A stretch of 64,000 nt of DNA from Mesorhizobium shangrilense (GTDB lineage Bacteria; Pseudomonadota; Alphaproteobacteria; Rhizobiales; Rhizobiaceae). This document shows, one piece after another, positions 8,575-17,555 of the stretch. A program made the position numbers and the translations under genes. Positions within the stretch are counted from its first letter, which is position 1; every line of letters starts with the position of its first letter. The stretch covers positions 3,601,501-3,665,500 of the forward strand of contig NZ_JAQGPN010000001.1 in assembly GCF_028826155.1 (NCBI RefSeq), given 5' to 3'. The notes under the pieces were generated by a model. That model was not told where the DNA came from, ran no database searches, and saw nothing but the letters and a program-made list of their open reading frames with translations.

Positions 8575-9537
8575 ATGGAACTCCCGGCGCCGCTCAGAGC
8601 GGCAATTGACGCAGTGCTCGATGGCATTTCCCTCAGCGATCTGCAACGCGCGGCCACCCGCCTTTCCACGCGCTATCGGGCCGAGACACAGGACGGCACG
8701 ATGCATCTCGACGAGGAACTGGCCGTCAAGGCCTACCTCGCGACGCGCATGCCAGCGACCTACGCGGCAGTACGCTCGAGCTTCGACGCCGCCCGCGAGG
8801 TCCTGCCGGACTTCGAGCCGAAGACGTTTCTGGATGTGGGCGCAGGACCCGGCACCGCGCTCTGGGCAGCCGGAGCGTGCTGGCCGACAATTGCCAGCGC
8901 CACGCTGGTGGAAGGCAGCGCGCCGGCGCTCGCCACGGGCGCGCGCCTGGCAACCGCACATCCGGTCGCCGCGCAATGGCTAGCTGGCGACGTTTCAAGC
9001 GGACTGCGCGATCTCGCCCCGGCCGATCTCGTCAGCATCGCCTATGTCCTCGATGAGTTACCATCCCGGGCGATCGCTCCTCTCATCGAGCGCCTCTGGT
9101 CATTGACGGCAGGCGTCCTCATGGTAGTCGAGCCCGGCACGCCGGCCGGCTGGAAGCGCATCCTCGCCGTCCGAGAGCAGTTGATCGCGGGAGGAGCGCA
9201 CATCGTTGCCCCATGCCCGCACATGGCATCCTGCCCGATCACCGAGCCCGACTGGTGCCATTTCTCACGCAAGGTTGCGCGCTCGCGCGTGCATCGCCTC
9301 GCCAAGGGCGCCGAGGCCCCGTGGGAGGAGGAAAAATTCGTCTACCTGGCGGCGTCACGCGCCCCTCAGCCGTCGCTCCCCCGCGCCCGCGTCATCGCGC
9401 CGCCGCGGACGGCCTCCGGTCGGGTCCGGCTGAAGCTCTGCAGCCTGGACGGAAGCGCTTGCGAACGGCTGCTGACCAAGCGTGACGGGCAAGCCTACCG
9501 CGACGCAAGACGCGCCGATTGGGGCGACGCGCTTTAG
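8575..9537 (+). CDS. Rsm22-like small ribosomal subunit methyltransferase
   Basis: 320 residues. A class I SAM fold is shown by FLDVGAGPGTALWAA (motif I) and later ADLVSIAYVLDELP. The C-terminal half has APCPHMASCPITEPDWCHFS, a cluster of Cys/His typical of the Rsm22 family, which in mitochondria assists small-subunit assembly and carries an Fe-S or Zn site, then KFVYLAASR. The bacterial role is assumed to be rRNA or ribosome-assembly related (inference). It is 4 nt downstream of the YnfA-like gene. Confidence 0.88.
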   Translation: MELPAPLRAAIDAVLDGISLSDLQRAATRLSTRYRAETQDGTMHLDEELAVKAYLATRMPATYAAVRSSFDAAREVLPDFEPKTFLDVGAGPGTALWAAGACWPTIASATLVEGSAPALATGARLATAHPVAAQWLAGDVSSGLRDLAPADLVSIAYVLDELPSRAIAPLIERLWSLTAGVLMVVEPGTPAGWKRILAVREQLIAGGAHIVAPCPHMASCPITEPDWCHFSRKVARSRVHRLAKGAEAPWEEEKFVYLAASRAPQPSLPRARVIAPPRTASGRVRLKLCSLDGSACERLLTKRDGQAYRDARRADWGDAL

Positions 9538-9658
9538 GGCGAAATCCTGGCAGCGAGATGCATCGCGTTTCGGCGCCGATGCCGTTGCGCGCGCACACCC
9601 GCTTCGCCTATGACTCGGACCCCTCCAACCTTGCACCTGCAATGAGCCTCGGCGAACC

Positions 9659-10624
9659 ATGGACAAAGATCAGCTCCTGAAAGAGATCAACCGCGATCTT
9701 CCCGAGTTGGACTGGAAGGAAGGAGCTCGAGAATACCTTCAGAGCTATTTTACGAAGTATGATCGCTCGACCGTGGAGCACATGTCCTTCGCGAAGCCGC
9801 TGTTGCCGATCACACCGGAAGACCCGACAGGAAGCCTGATCGAATCGGTCTCCTACATCGCAAACTTTTCCAACGCAGTACGGCTTCTCGCCCTTCCCCG
9901 GGAAGCCCGCATTCTTGACGTCGCCTGTGGCGGCGGCTGGCTGTCGCACTGGCTCTCGCGACTTGGATACGACGTCTACGGGATAGACATCTCCGCCGAC
10001 TTCATCGAACTGGCACGCAAGAGGATCGAGCGCGATCCGCATGTCTATGCCGCTGGCGCCGCCGAATTCGAGGTGCTGGACATCGAGACGACGCCATTGC
10101 CCGCTTCACGCCAGGGCAGCTTCGATGCCGTCATTCTGGAATCGTGCCTTCATCACTTCTTCGACCCCGTTACGGCGCTCGAGCACATTCGCGAGGGATT
10201 GAAGGAGGGCGGCGTCGCACTGATCGTCGAGGGCGAGAACCGGCAAGGCCCTATCCGGACGGAATATCTGGACGTCATGCTCGAAACCAGGACATTGGAG
10301 CGTCCGTATAGCCGCGAGACGCTGTTGAAGGCGCTGACCATGGCCGGGTTGGGCGAAGTCAGCTTCCTCGGATGCATCGATGGCTACATTTCCGAGCACG
10401 ATCCCTCACGCGCGCAGTTGCTCGACTTGCTCAACGCGACCACCCACGGTCGGAACACATGCGTCGCCGCGGCGGATCCGACGGCTTTGCGACGCATCAT
10501 CCCCGGGTATGGGGCGATCCCGGACACGCCGGTTACGCAGCCGCCCGCGCCGACGCCCCGCTACCCCTGGATACGGGGTCCGCTTCGCCGCGCGTTGCGA
10601 CATTTGCGCGACAGGCTGTCCTGA
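9659..10624 (+). CDS. class I SAM-dependent methyltransferase
   Basis: 321 residues. Motif I is ILDVACGGGWLSHWLSRLGY, then VYGIDISADFIELARKR (acidic end of strand 2), and AVILESCLHHFFDPVTALEH, typical of UbiE/Methyltransf_11-type enzymes. The first ~80 residues (DKDQLLKEINRDLPELDWKE..) are a helical lead-in of unknown role. The last ~40 residues are Pro/Arg-rich. No substrate is suggested by the neighbours; it stands alone between the Rsm22-like gene and dnaB. Confidence 0.85.
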   Translation: MDKDQLLKEINRDLPELDWKEGAREYLQSYFTKYDRSTVEHMSFAKPLLPITPEDPTGSLIESVSYIANFSNAVRLLALPREARILDVACGGGWLSHWLSRLGYDVYGIDISADFIELARKRIERDPHVYAAGAAEFEVLDIETTPLPASRQGSFDAVILESCLHHFFDPVTALEHIREGLKEGGVALIVEGENRQGPIRTEYLDVMLETRTLERPYSRETLLKALTMAGLGEVSFLGCIDGYISEHDPSRAQLLDLLNATTHGRNTCVAAADPTALRRIIPGYGAIPDTPVTQPPAPTPRYPWIRGPLRRALRHLRDRLS

Positions 10625-10848
10625 CCCTGATCGGCAAGGGTGACTTCGCCGTATGCGAAGAATGTTCTTGCTCCGTTCTGCGTCCGTGAGTAGATTCCAC
10701 GCGCGAGTCAATCGGTTTCAAGGTACGTAGCGATCCTCCTGTGGATGGATGTCGTTTCGTTGTGAATTGCGGGATTCGGCGAGCGAAAATCGCCCCTCCT
10801 GCGAGCGCATCTGCTAGGCGAGACCCTGGGGCAGGGTGACGGGAAGAT

Positions 10849-12345
10849 ATGGCAGAAGCAGCACGTAAACTCAGCGTGGCGGAAGCGCCGCTGCACCGCG
10901 AGGCGCCGAACAATATCGAGGCGGAGCAGGCGCTGCTCGGCGCCATACTCGTCAACAATGACGCCTTCTATCGCGTCTCCGACTTCCTGAAGCCGGCGCA
11001 TTTTTACGAGCCGCTGCACCGCAAGATCTTCGAAGTCGCCGCGCAGCTCATCCGCATGGGCAAGATCGCGACGCCGATCACGCTGAAAACCTTCCTGCCG
11101 GCCGACGAGAAGGTCGGCGACATCACTGTAGCCCACTATCTCGTGCGGCTTGCCACCGAGGCGGTGACCGTCATCAACGCAGTCGACTACGGCCGTGCGA
11201 TCTACGATCTGGCGACCCGCCGCGCGCTGATCACCGTCGGCGAGGACATGGTCAACATCGCCTACGACGCCCCCGTAGACATGGCCCCCGCAGAGCAGAT
11301 CGAGGACGCGGAGCGCCGACTTTTCGAGCTGGCCGAGACCGGCCGCTACGACGGCGGCTTCGAGAGTTTTTCGGACGCGATCAAGACGGCGATCGACATG
11401 GCCAGCGCTGCCTATATGCGCGATGGCCACCTTTCCGGCATCGCGAGCGGCCTGCGCGACCTCGATGCGCGCATGGGCGGGTTGCAGCCGTCCGACTTGA
11501 TCGTGCTCGCCGGACGCCCCGGCATGGGCAAGACCTCGCTGGTCACCAACATCGCCTTCAACGTGGCGCATGCCTACGAGCCGGCCCAACAGGCCGACGG
11601 CTCGTTCAAGGCGGCCAATGGCGGCGTCGTCGGCTTCTTCTCGCTCGAAATGTCGTCGGAGCAGCTCGCTACCCGTATCATCTCCGAGCAGGCCGAGGTT
11701 CCCTCCTCGAAGATCCGGCGCGGCGACCTCACCGAATCCGATTTCGAGAAGCTGGTCGGCTGCACCCAGATGCTGCAGAAGATCCCGCTGTTCATCGATT
11801 CGACAGGCGGCATCTCGATCGCCCAGCTGGCGGCGCGGGCCAGGCGTCTGAAGCGGCAGCGCGGGCTCGACCTGATCATCATCGACTATATCCAGCTGAT
11901 GCAGGGATCGAGCGCCAAGGCCTCTCAGAACCGCGTGCAGGAGATCACCGAGATCACCACCGGCCTGAAGGCGCTCGCCAAGGAACTCAACGTGCCCATC
12001 ATCGCGCTGTCGCAGCTGTCGCGTCAGGTCGAGAACCGCGAGGACAAGCGTCCCCAGCTCTCGGACCTGCGCGAATCGGGCTCGATCGAGCAGGACGCCG
12101 ACGTGGTGCTCTTCGTCTATCGCGAGGAGTACTACCTGAAGAACAAGGAGCCGAAGCCCGGCACCGAAGAACACCTGAAGTGGGAAGGCGAGATGAACGA
12201 TTCGCGCGGCAAGGCCGAATGCATCGTCGCCAAGCAGCGCCACGGCCCCACCGGCACGGTTTCGCTGGGCTTCCAGGGCGAGTTCACGCGCTTCTTCGAC
12301 CTGGCAGAGGAGCATCACCTGCCAGAGAGGTTTGGAATTGAGTGA
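10849..12345 (+). CDS. dnaB: replicative DNA helicase
   Basis: 498 residues, normal length. The N-terminal primase-interacting domain (PNNIEAEQALLGAILVNNDA) is followed by the RecA-like motor: Walker A LAGRPGMGKTSL, H1a region FFSLEMSSEQLATR, Walker B DLIIIDYIQLMQ, Walker-like ALSQLSRQVENREDKRPQLS and the arginine-finger region DLRESGSIEQDADVV. It unwinds DNA ahead of the fork as a hexamer. radA follows 38 nt downstream, the usual alphaproteobacterial order. No intein is present. Confidence 0.98.
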   Translation: MAEAARKLSVAEAPLHREAPNNIEAEQALLGAILVNNDAFYRVSDFLKPAHFYEPLHRKIFEVAAQLIRMGKIATPITLKTFLPADEKVGDITVAHYLVRLATEAVTVINAVDYGRAIYDLATRRALITVGEDMVNIAYDAPVDMAPAEQIEDAERRLFELAETGRYDGGFESFSDAIKTAIDMASAAYMRDGHLSGIASGLRDLDARMGGLQPSDLIVLAGRPGMGKTSLVTNIAFNVAHAYEPAQQADGSFKAANGGVVGFFSLEMSSEQLATRIISEQAEVPSSKIRRGDLTESDFEKLVGCTQMLQKIPLFIDSTGGISIAQLAARARRLKRQRGLDLIIIDYIQLMQGSSAKASQNRVQEITEITTGLKALAKELNVPIIALSQLSRQVENREDKRPQLSDLRESGSIEQDADVVLFVYREEYYLKNKEPKPGTEEHLKWEGEMNDSRGKAECIVAKQRHGPTGTVSLGFQGEFTRFFDLAEEHHLPERFGIE

Positions 12346-12383
12346 TCGCTCGTCGTCCCTCCCCACGCAGGGAGGGCTAAACC

Positions 12384-13787
12384 CTGGCTAAACCCCGCAT
12401 CACCTTCATCTGCCAGTCCTGCGGCGCGGTCTCAAATCGCTGGGCAGGCAAGTGCGACGCGTGCGGCGAGTGGAACACGATCGTCGAGGAAGGCCCGTCT
12501 GGCGGCGGCATAGGCGGCGGCCCGGGTGGTCTGCGCTCTTCGCGGAAGGGACGTCCGGTCGCCCTCGCCAGCCTGTCGGGCGAAATCGAGGACGCTCCGC
12601 GCATCGTTTCGGGGATCGGGGAGCTGGACCGCGCCACGGGCGGCGGCTTCGTCCGCGGCTCGGCGCTTCTTGTCGGCGGCGATCCCGGCATCGGCAAGTC
12701 GACGCTGCTCATGCAGGCGGCAGCGGCGCTTGCACGCAACGGTCACCGGGTGGTCTACGTTTCGGGCGAGGAAGCGGTCGCCCAGGTGAGGCTGCGCGCG
12801 CAGCGGCTCGGTGCGGCCTCCGCGCCGGTGGAACTGGCCGCCGAGACCAATGTCGAGGACATCCTCGCCACGCTTGCCGAAGGAAAACGTCCCGACCTGG
12901 TGATCCTGGATTCGATCCAGACGCTGTGGACGGATCTGGCGGATTCCGCGCCCGGTACGGTGACCCAGGTGCGTGCGTCGGCGCAGTCGGTGATCCGCTA
13001 TGCCAAGTCCACGGGATCCGCCGTGGTGCTGGTCGGGCACGTGACAAAGGAAGGCCAGATCGCCGGACCGCGAGTGGTCGAGCACATGGTCGACGGGGTT
13101 CTATATTTCGAAGGCGAAGGGGGCCATCACTACCGCATCCTGCGCACCGTGAAGAACCGCTTCGGTCCGACCGACGAGATCGGCGTCTTCGAGATGTCCG
13201 ACGGCGGCTTGCGGGAAGTTTCCAACCCCTCGGAGCTATTCCTCGGCGAGCGGCACGCGAAGGCGCCGGGAGCCGCTGTCTTCGCCGGCATGGAAGGCAC
13301 ACGTCCCGTGCTGGTGGAAATCCAGGCACTGGTGGCGCCCTCCCCGCTCGGCACGCCCCGCCGGGCGATCGTCGGATGGGACGGTCCGCGCCTGTCGATG
13401 GTGCTGGCCGTCCTCGAGGCGCATTGCGGGGTGCGATTCGCGACCAACGACGTCTACCTGAACGTCGCAGGCGGCTACCGCATTTCGGAGCCCGCCGCCG
13501 ACCTTGCGGTCGCGGCAGCTTTGGTGTCGTCGCTTACCGGACTTGCCCTGCCCGCCGATTGCGTCTATTTCGGCGAAATCAGCCTTTCGGGGGCGGTGAG
13601 GCCGGTGGCGCATGCGCAACAGCGGCTGAAGGAAGCGGAGAAGCTGGGGTTTGGACAGGCGGTCATGCCTGCCGGACTCGAGGAAACGTCGGCCGCCATG
13701 GTGCGCCGCTCCTTCCAGCCTTCGACGTTGGCCGACCTCGTGGCACGGATAGCAGGCTCTCGACGCGGCCGTCCGGACGACGACTGA
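12384..13787 (+). CDS. radA: DNA repair protein RadA, apparent CTG start
   Basis: 467 residues if started at CTG 12384. An in-frame TAA at 12378-12380 forbids an upstream start, and no ATG, GTG or TTG occurs in frame until well after the zinc finger. GGAGG (12371-12375) is 8 nt before the CTG, ideal spacing. The protein then reads LAKPRITFICQSCGAVSNRW.. with the four Zn-binding Cys (residues 10, 13, 24, 27), Walker A GGDPGIGKSTLL, Walker B LVILDSIQT, the RadA-specific KNRFG motif and the Lon-like C-terminal domain (LAVAAALVSSLTG..). It processes recombination intermediates. A sequencing error in an ATG/TTG cannot be excluded; starting at ATG 12711 would delete the zinc finger and Walker A. 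Confidence 0.93.
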   Translation: MAKPRITFICQSCGAVSNRWAGKCDACGEWNTIVEEGPSGGGIGGGPGGLRSSRKGRPVALASLSGEIEDAPRIVSGIGELDRATGGGFVRGSALLVGGDPGIGKSTLLMQAAAALARNGHRVVYVSGEEAVAQVRLRAQRLGAASAPVELAAETNVEDILATLAEGKRPDLVILDSIQTLWTDLADSAPGTVTQVRASAQSVIRYAKSTGSAVVLVGHVTKEGQIAGPRVVEHMVDGVLYFEGEGGHHYRILRTVKNRFGPTDEIGVFEMSDGGLREVSNPSELFLGERHAKAPGAAVFAGMEGTRPVLVEIQALVAPSPLGTPRRAIVGWDGPRLSMVLAVLEAHCGVRFATNDVYLNVAGGYRISEPAADLAVAAALVSSLTGLALPADCVYFGEISLSGAVRPVAHAQQRLKEAEKLGFGQAVMPAGLEETSAAMVRRSFQPSTLADLVARIAGSRRGRPDDD

Positions 13788-13817
13788 TACGGAATTTGGC
13801 GGAGCGAGGCCCACTAT

Positions 13818-14420
13818 ATGCCGATCACCCTGCTTGACGGAGTTCTCGTCGGCTTCACTCTGGTCTCGGCAATGCTCGCGATGGTCCGCGGCTTCTCCCG
13901 CGAGATCCTGTCCATTGCCTCGTGGGCGGCAGCGGCGGCAGCGGCCTTCTTCTTCTATCCGGCCGTAGTGCCCTATGTGCAGCCCTACATCGACAACGAG
14001 CAGCTGGCGATGATCGCGGCTGCGGCCGCCGTTTTCGTCATTGCGCTGATCGTGGTGACCGTCATCACCATGAAGATCGCCGACTTCATCATCGATTCGC
14101 GCGTCGGCGCGCTCGACCGCACGCTCGGCTTCCTCTACGGCGCGGCGCGCGGCATCCTGGTGGTTGCCGTCGGGCTTCTGTTCTTCAACTGGCTGGTGGG
14201 AACAAACCAGCCGGGCTGGGTGGCCGAGGCCAAGTCCCGCCCGTTGCTCGAAAGCATTGGCGCCTATCTGCAGGGCATGCTGCCCGAAGATCCGGAGAAC
14301 TCGATCCTGAACCGGTTCTCGCCTGGCAATGGAGAGGAAGCGCCGGCCGATGGGGGCGCGGCCCCTGCCGACGGCGGCACCAACGCGGCGCCACCGGCCG
14401 AAGCGCCTGCGAACAATTGA
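13818..14420 (+). CDS. cvpA: CvpA family membrane protein
   Basis: 200 residues. Four membrane helices are visible in the first ~130 residues, with the family pattern DGVLVGFTLVSAMLAMVRGF at the N-terminus and GALDRTLGFLYGAARGILVV later. The last ~50 residues are Pro/Ala/Asp-rich and disordered. Located between radA and purF, the normal place for cvpA. Named for colicin V production; its true role in envelope function is not settled. Confidence 0.93.
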   Translation: MPITLLDGVLVGFTLVSAMLAMVRGFSREILSIASWAAAAAAAFFFYPAVVPYVQPYIDNEQLAMIAAAAAVFVIALIVVTVITMKIADFIIDSRVGALDRTLGFLYGAARGILVVAVGLLFFNWLVGTNQPGWVAEAKSRPLLESIGAYLQGMLPEDPENSILNRFSPGNGEEAPADGGAAPADGGTNAAPPAEAPANN

Positions 14421-14505
14421 CCGTTGGCGCAGTTGCGCCACGAGTTCTATATAGCCGTTTGGCGGCAATGGCTCCGGTAGATCCGGGCGCGAGAGAACCC
14501 AAGCA

Positions 14506-15975
14506 ATGGCAGACCAAGCTGACGTGCTTTTGGCGGAAGCGGACGATCATTTCCACGACGAATGCGGCGTGTTCGGCATCTTCGGCCGGCAGGATGCCGC
14601 GGCAATCGTGACGCTGGGGCTTCACGCCCTCCAGCACCGCGGCCAGGAGGCTGCCGGCATCGTGTCGTATGATGGCAACCAGTTCCATGTGGAGCGGCAT
14701 GTCGGCCTGATCGGCGATACCTTCACCAAGCAAACCGTGCTCAACCGCCTGAAAGGCACGCGCGCGATCGGGCATACGCGCTATGCAACGACCGGCGGAT
14801 CGGGGCTGCGCAACGTGCAGCCCTTCTTTGCCGAGCTGGCCGACGGCGGGTTGGCGATCGCCCACAACGGCAACATCACCAATGCCATGACGGTGCAGCG
14901 CCGCCTGCAGAAGGACGGCTCCATCTTCTCCTCCACCTCGGACACGGAGACGATCCTGCACCTCATCGCCACCAGCAAGGAGCGCGACACCAATGCGCGC
15001 TTCGTCGACGCGGTGCGGCAGATCGAGGGCGCGTTCTCACTGGTCGCGCTGACCTCCAAGAAGATGATCGGCGTGCGCGATCCGCTCGGCATCCGCCCGC
15101 TGGTGCTCGGCGACCTCGACGGCGCCTGGATCCTGGCGTCGGAGACCTGCGCGCTCGACATCATCGGCGCGCGTTTCGTGCGCGACCTCAAGCCCGGCGA
15201 GATGGTCGTCGTCACCACCAAGGGTGTCGAGAGCCATTTCCCCTTCGAAGCGCAGAAGCCGCGCTTCTGCATCTTCGAGTATGTCTACTTCGCCCGCCCC
15301 GATTCGATCGTCGAGGGCCGCAACGTCTATGACGTCCGCAAACGCATCGGCGCGGAACTTGCGCGCGAAAACCCCGTCGAAGCCGATATCGTCGTGCCGG
15401 TGCCGGATTCGGGCACGCCCGCGGCGATCGGCTTCGCGCAGGCAGCCAACCTCCCCTTCGAGCTTGGCATCATCCGCAACCACTATGTGGGCCGCACCTT
15501 CATCCAGCCGACCGATTCCATCCGCCACATGGGCGTGAAGCTGAAGCACAACGCCAATCGCCGCATCCTCGAGGGCAAGCGCGTGGTGCTGGTGGACGAT
15601 TCCATCGTGCGCGGCACGACCAGCCAGAAGATCGTGCAGATGGTGCGCGACGCCGGCGCGCGTGAGGTGCACATGCGCATCGCTTCGCCGCCGACCCGGG
15701 CCTCTTGCTTCTACGGCGTGGATACGCCGGAAACGGCAAAGCTGTTGGCCTCGCGCATGTCGATCGAGGATATGGCCGAGTTCATTCGCGTCGATTCGCT
15801 CGGCTTCCTGTCGCTCGACGGACTTTATCGGGCAGTCGGCGAAGAGGGCCGCAACGAGGAGCAGCCGCAATTCTGCGACGCCTGCTTCTCGACCCAGTAC
15901 CCGACGCGCCTGGTCGATCACGATGGCGCCGACAACGTGCGCACGCTGTCGCTGCTGGCGAGCGGCGGGCACTAG
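14506..15975 (+). CDS. purF: amidophosphoribosyltransferase
   Basis: 489 residues. It catalyses the first committed step of purine synthesis (PRPP + glutamine to phosphoribosylamine). The first 19 residues are a propeptide; Cys20 (DECGVFGIFG) becomes the N-terminal nucleophile of the glutaminase. The PRTase PRPP loop is RVVLVDDSIVRGTTSQKIV. Cys in RFCIFEYVYFARPDS, in SCFYGVDTPE and the pair in FCDACFSTQYP correspond to the Fe-S ligands of the Bacillus-type enzyme, so this is probably the 4Fe-4S-containing class. It follows cvpA by 85 nt. Confidence 0.97.
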   Translation: MADQADVLLAEADDHFHDECGVFGIFGRQDAAAIVTLGLHALQHRGQEAAGIVSYDGNQFHVERHVGLIGDTFTKQTVLNRLKGTRAIGHTRYATTGGSGLRNVQPFFAELADGGLAIAHNGNITNAMTVQRRLQKDGSIFSSTSDTETILHLIATSKERDTNARFVDAVRQIEGAFSLVALTSKKMIGVRDPLGIRPLVLGDLDGAWILASETCALDIIGARFVRDLKPGEMVVVTTKGVESHFPFEAQKPRFCIFEYVYFARPDSIVEGRNVYDVRKRIGAELARENPVEADIVVPVPDSGTPAAIGFAQAANLPFELGIIRNHYVGRTFIQPTDSIRHMGVKLKHNANRRILEGKRVVLVDDSIVRGTTSQKIVQMVRDAGAREVHMRIASPPTRASCFYGVDTPETAKLLASRMSIEDMAEFIRVDSLGFLSLDGLYRAVGEEGRNEEQPQFCDACFSTQYPTRLVDHDGADNVRTLSLLASGGH

Positions 15976-15998
15976 GCGCGATTACCAGGGATAGCTTC

Positions 15999-16745
15999 AT
16001 GACCACGTTCCCCGATCTTTCCGGGCGCGTCGCGCTCGTCACCGGCGCCTCGCGCGGCATCGGCTATTTCATCGCCAAGTACATGGCCGAGGCCGGCGCG
16101 CATGTGGTCGCCGTCGCACGCACGGTCGGCGGGCTCGAAGAACTGGACGACGAGATCAAGGCGGCCGGGGGCCAGGCGACTCTGGTCCCACTCGACCTGA
16201 CCGACATGGCCGGCATCGACCGTCTCGGCGGCGCCATTCATGAGCGCTGGGGCAAGCTCGACATCATGGTCGCAAACGCCGGGATACTCGGCGTGATCGC
16301 GCCAATCGGGCATGTCGAAGCCAAGGTCTTCGAGAAGGTGATGGCGACGAACGTCACTTCGGTGTGGCGGCTCATCCGCTCGGTGGATCCGCTGCTACGC
16401 CTGTCCGACGCGGGGCGCGCGATCACGCTGACATCGAGCCTCGCCCACAACTCGCGCGCCTTCTGGTCGCCCTATGCCGCTTCGAAGGCGGCGGTGGAGG
16501 CGATGACCCGCTCATGGGCGGAGGAGACGCAGAACATGGCGCTCCGCGTCAACTCTTTCGACCCTGGCCGCACCCGCACAGCCATGCGCGCACAGGCGGT
16601 TCCAGGCGAGGATCCCGAAACCGTGCCGCATCCCGCCGACGTGGCGAGGAAGGTGCTCCTGCTTGCCGACCCGACTCTGGCGGAAACCGGAAAGATCTAC
16701 CAGGCGGTCAGCGATCGCTTCGTCACGCACCGTTCTCCGGAATAA
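15999..16745 (+). CDS. SDR family oxidoreductase
   Basis: 248 residues from ATG 15999; longer frames run back into purF and are not credible. It has the Rossmann glycine motif VTGASRGIGYFIAKY, NAG in MVANAGILGVI, catalytic Ser in ITLTSSLAHNS and YxxxK in YAASKAAVEAM. A classical short-chain dehydrogenase/reductase of ~250 residues. The following PGRTRTAMRAQAVPGEDP is the usual C-terminal substrate loop. Rhizobial genomes commonly carry such a gene after purF, but the substrate is unknown. Confidence 0.92.
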   Translation: MTTFPDLSGRVALVTGASRGIGYFIAKYMAEAGAHVVAVARTVGGLEELDDEIKAAGGQATLVPLDLTDMAGIDRLGGAIHERWGKLDIMVANAGILGVIAPIGHVEAKVFEKVMATNVTSVWRLIRSVDPLLRLSDAGRAITLTSSLAHNSRAFWSPYAASKAAVEAMTRSWAEETQNMALRVNSFDPGRTRTAMRAQAVPGEDPETVPHPADVARKVLLLADPTLAETGKIYQAVSDRFVTHRSPE

Positions 16746-16855
16746 TCGTCCCCTTCCCTTCGTTCAGCTTCTGACATCCGCATACGACCGGGCGCCGTGC
16801 CGTTTCGTGTGCGTGCGCGAGCCATTGCGATCAGAAGCGGAAACGGAGGAACACC

Positions 16856-17482
16856 ATGAAACGTGCACTCATCCTGTCGGCGGCGCTGCTCGCGGGCGGC
16901 ATGGCCCTGGCGCAAGCGCAGGACACGACGATGAGCTTCTTCGTAACCAGCGCCGGCAGCGGCAAGGGCGCGGACCTCGGCGGCCTGGCCGGGGCGGATG
17001 CGCATTGTTCGCAACTCGCTGAGGCAGCCGGCGTCACCGGCAAGACCTGGCGCGCCTATCTCTCGACGAGCGACACCGACGCCAAGGACCGTATCGGCGC
17101 GGGGCCCTGGCACAACGCCAAGGGCGAGAAGATCGCCGACGACGTGGCGTCGCTGCACAGCGCTTCCAACGGCATCACCAAGCAGACTGCGCTCGACGAG
17201 AAGGGGAACGTGATCAACGGCCGCGGCGACACGCCAAACAAGCACGACATCCTGACCGGCACGATGCCGGACGGCGCCAAGAGCGACAAGACCTGCGGCG
17301 ACTGGACAATGAGCGGCGCGGACGGCGCGGCGATCGTCGGTCATTCCGACCGCATGGGGCTGGACGACTCGGATGCCGCGAAACCCTGGAACTCGTCGCA
17401 TCCGACGCGCGGCGGCTGCAGTCAGGAAGCGCTCAAGGGCACGGGCGGCGACGGCCTGTTCTACTGCTTCGCGGCGAACTGA
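16856..17482 (+). CDS. secreted lectin-like (DUF1554-type) protein
   Basis: 208 residues with GGAGG upstream. The signal peptide MKRALILSAALLAGGMALAQ is followed by a mature domain beginning TMSFFVTSAGSGKGADLGGL with ADAHCSQLAEAAG, WRAYLSTS, SDKTCGDWTMS, GGCSQEALKGTGGDGLFYCF. The spaced Cys/Trp pattern resembles C-type-lectin-like endostatin/DUF1554 domains found in secreted bacterial proteins. Four to five Cys in the mature part suggest disulfides in the periplasm or outside. Ligand unknown; family call is from memory. Confidence 0.72.
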   Translation: MKRALILSAALLAGGMALAQAQDTTMSFFVTSAGSGKGADLGGLAGADAHCSQLAEAAGVTGKTWRAYLSTSDTDAKDRIGAGPWHNAKGEKIADDVASLHSASNGITKQTALDEKGNVINGRGDTPNKHDILTGTMPDGAKSDKTCGDWTMSGADGAAIVGHSDRMGLDDSDAAKPWNSSHPTRGGCSQEALKGTGGDGLFYCFAAN

Positions 17483-17492
17483 CTGGCGCAAT

Positions 17493-17530
17493 GCCGCGCC
17501 GCTGAGGACATCCCCGGCGCGGCTTCTGTT
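17493..17530 (+). terminator. hairpin after the lectin-like gene
   Basis: A perfect 9-bp stem GCCGCGCCG (17493-17501) / CGGCGCGGC (17515-17523), 13-nt loop, then TTCTGTTT. It starts 11 nt after the stop codon. The U-run is imperfect, so a terminator is likely but not certain. Confidence 0.5.
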
Positions 17531-17555
17531 TCTGCAACAGCCATCAGGCCCGGCG

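Noticed and set aside
10708..12366. 552-residue frame antisense to dnaB
   Set aside because: A mirror of a high-GC coding strand, with Asp/Arg/His/Leu-rich sequence and no domain; dnaB is certain.
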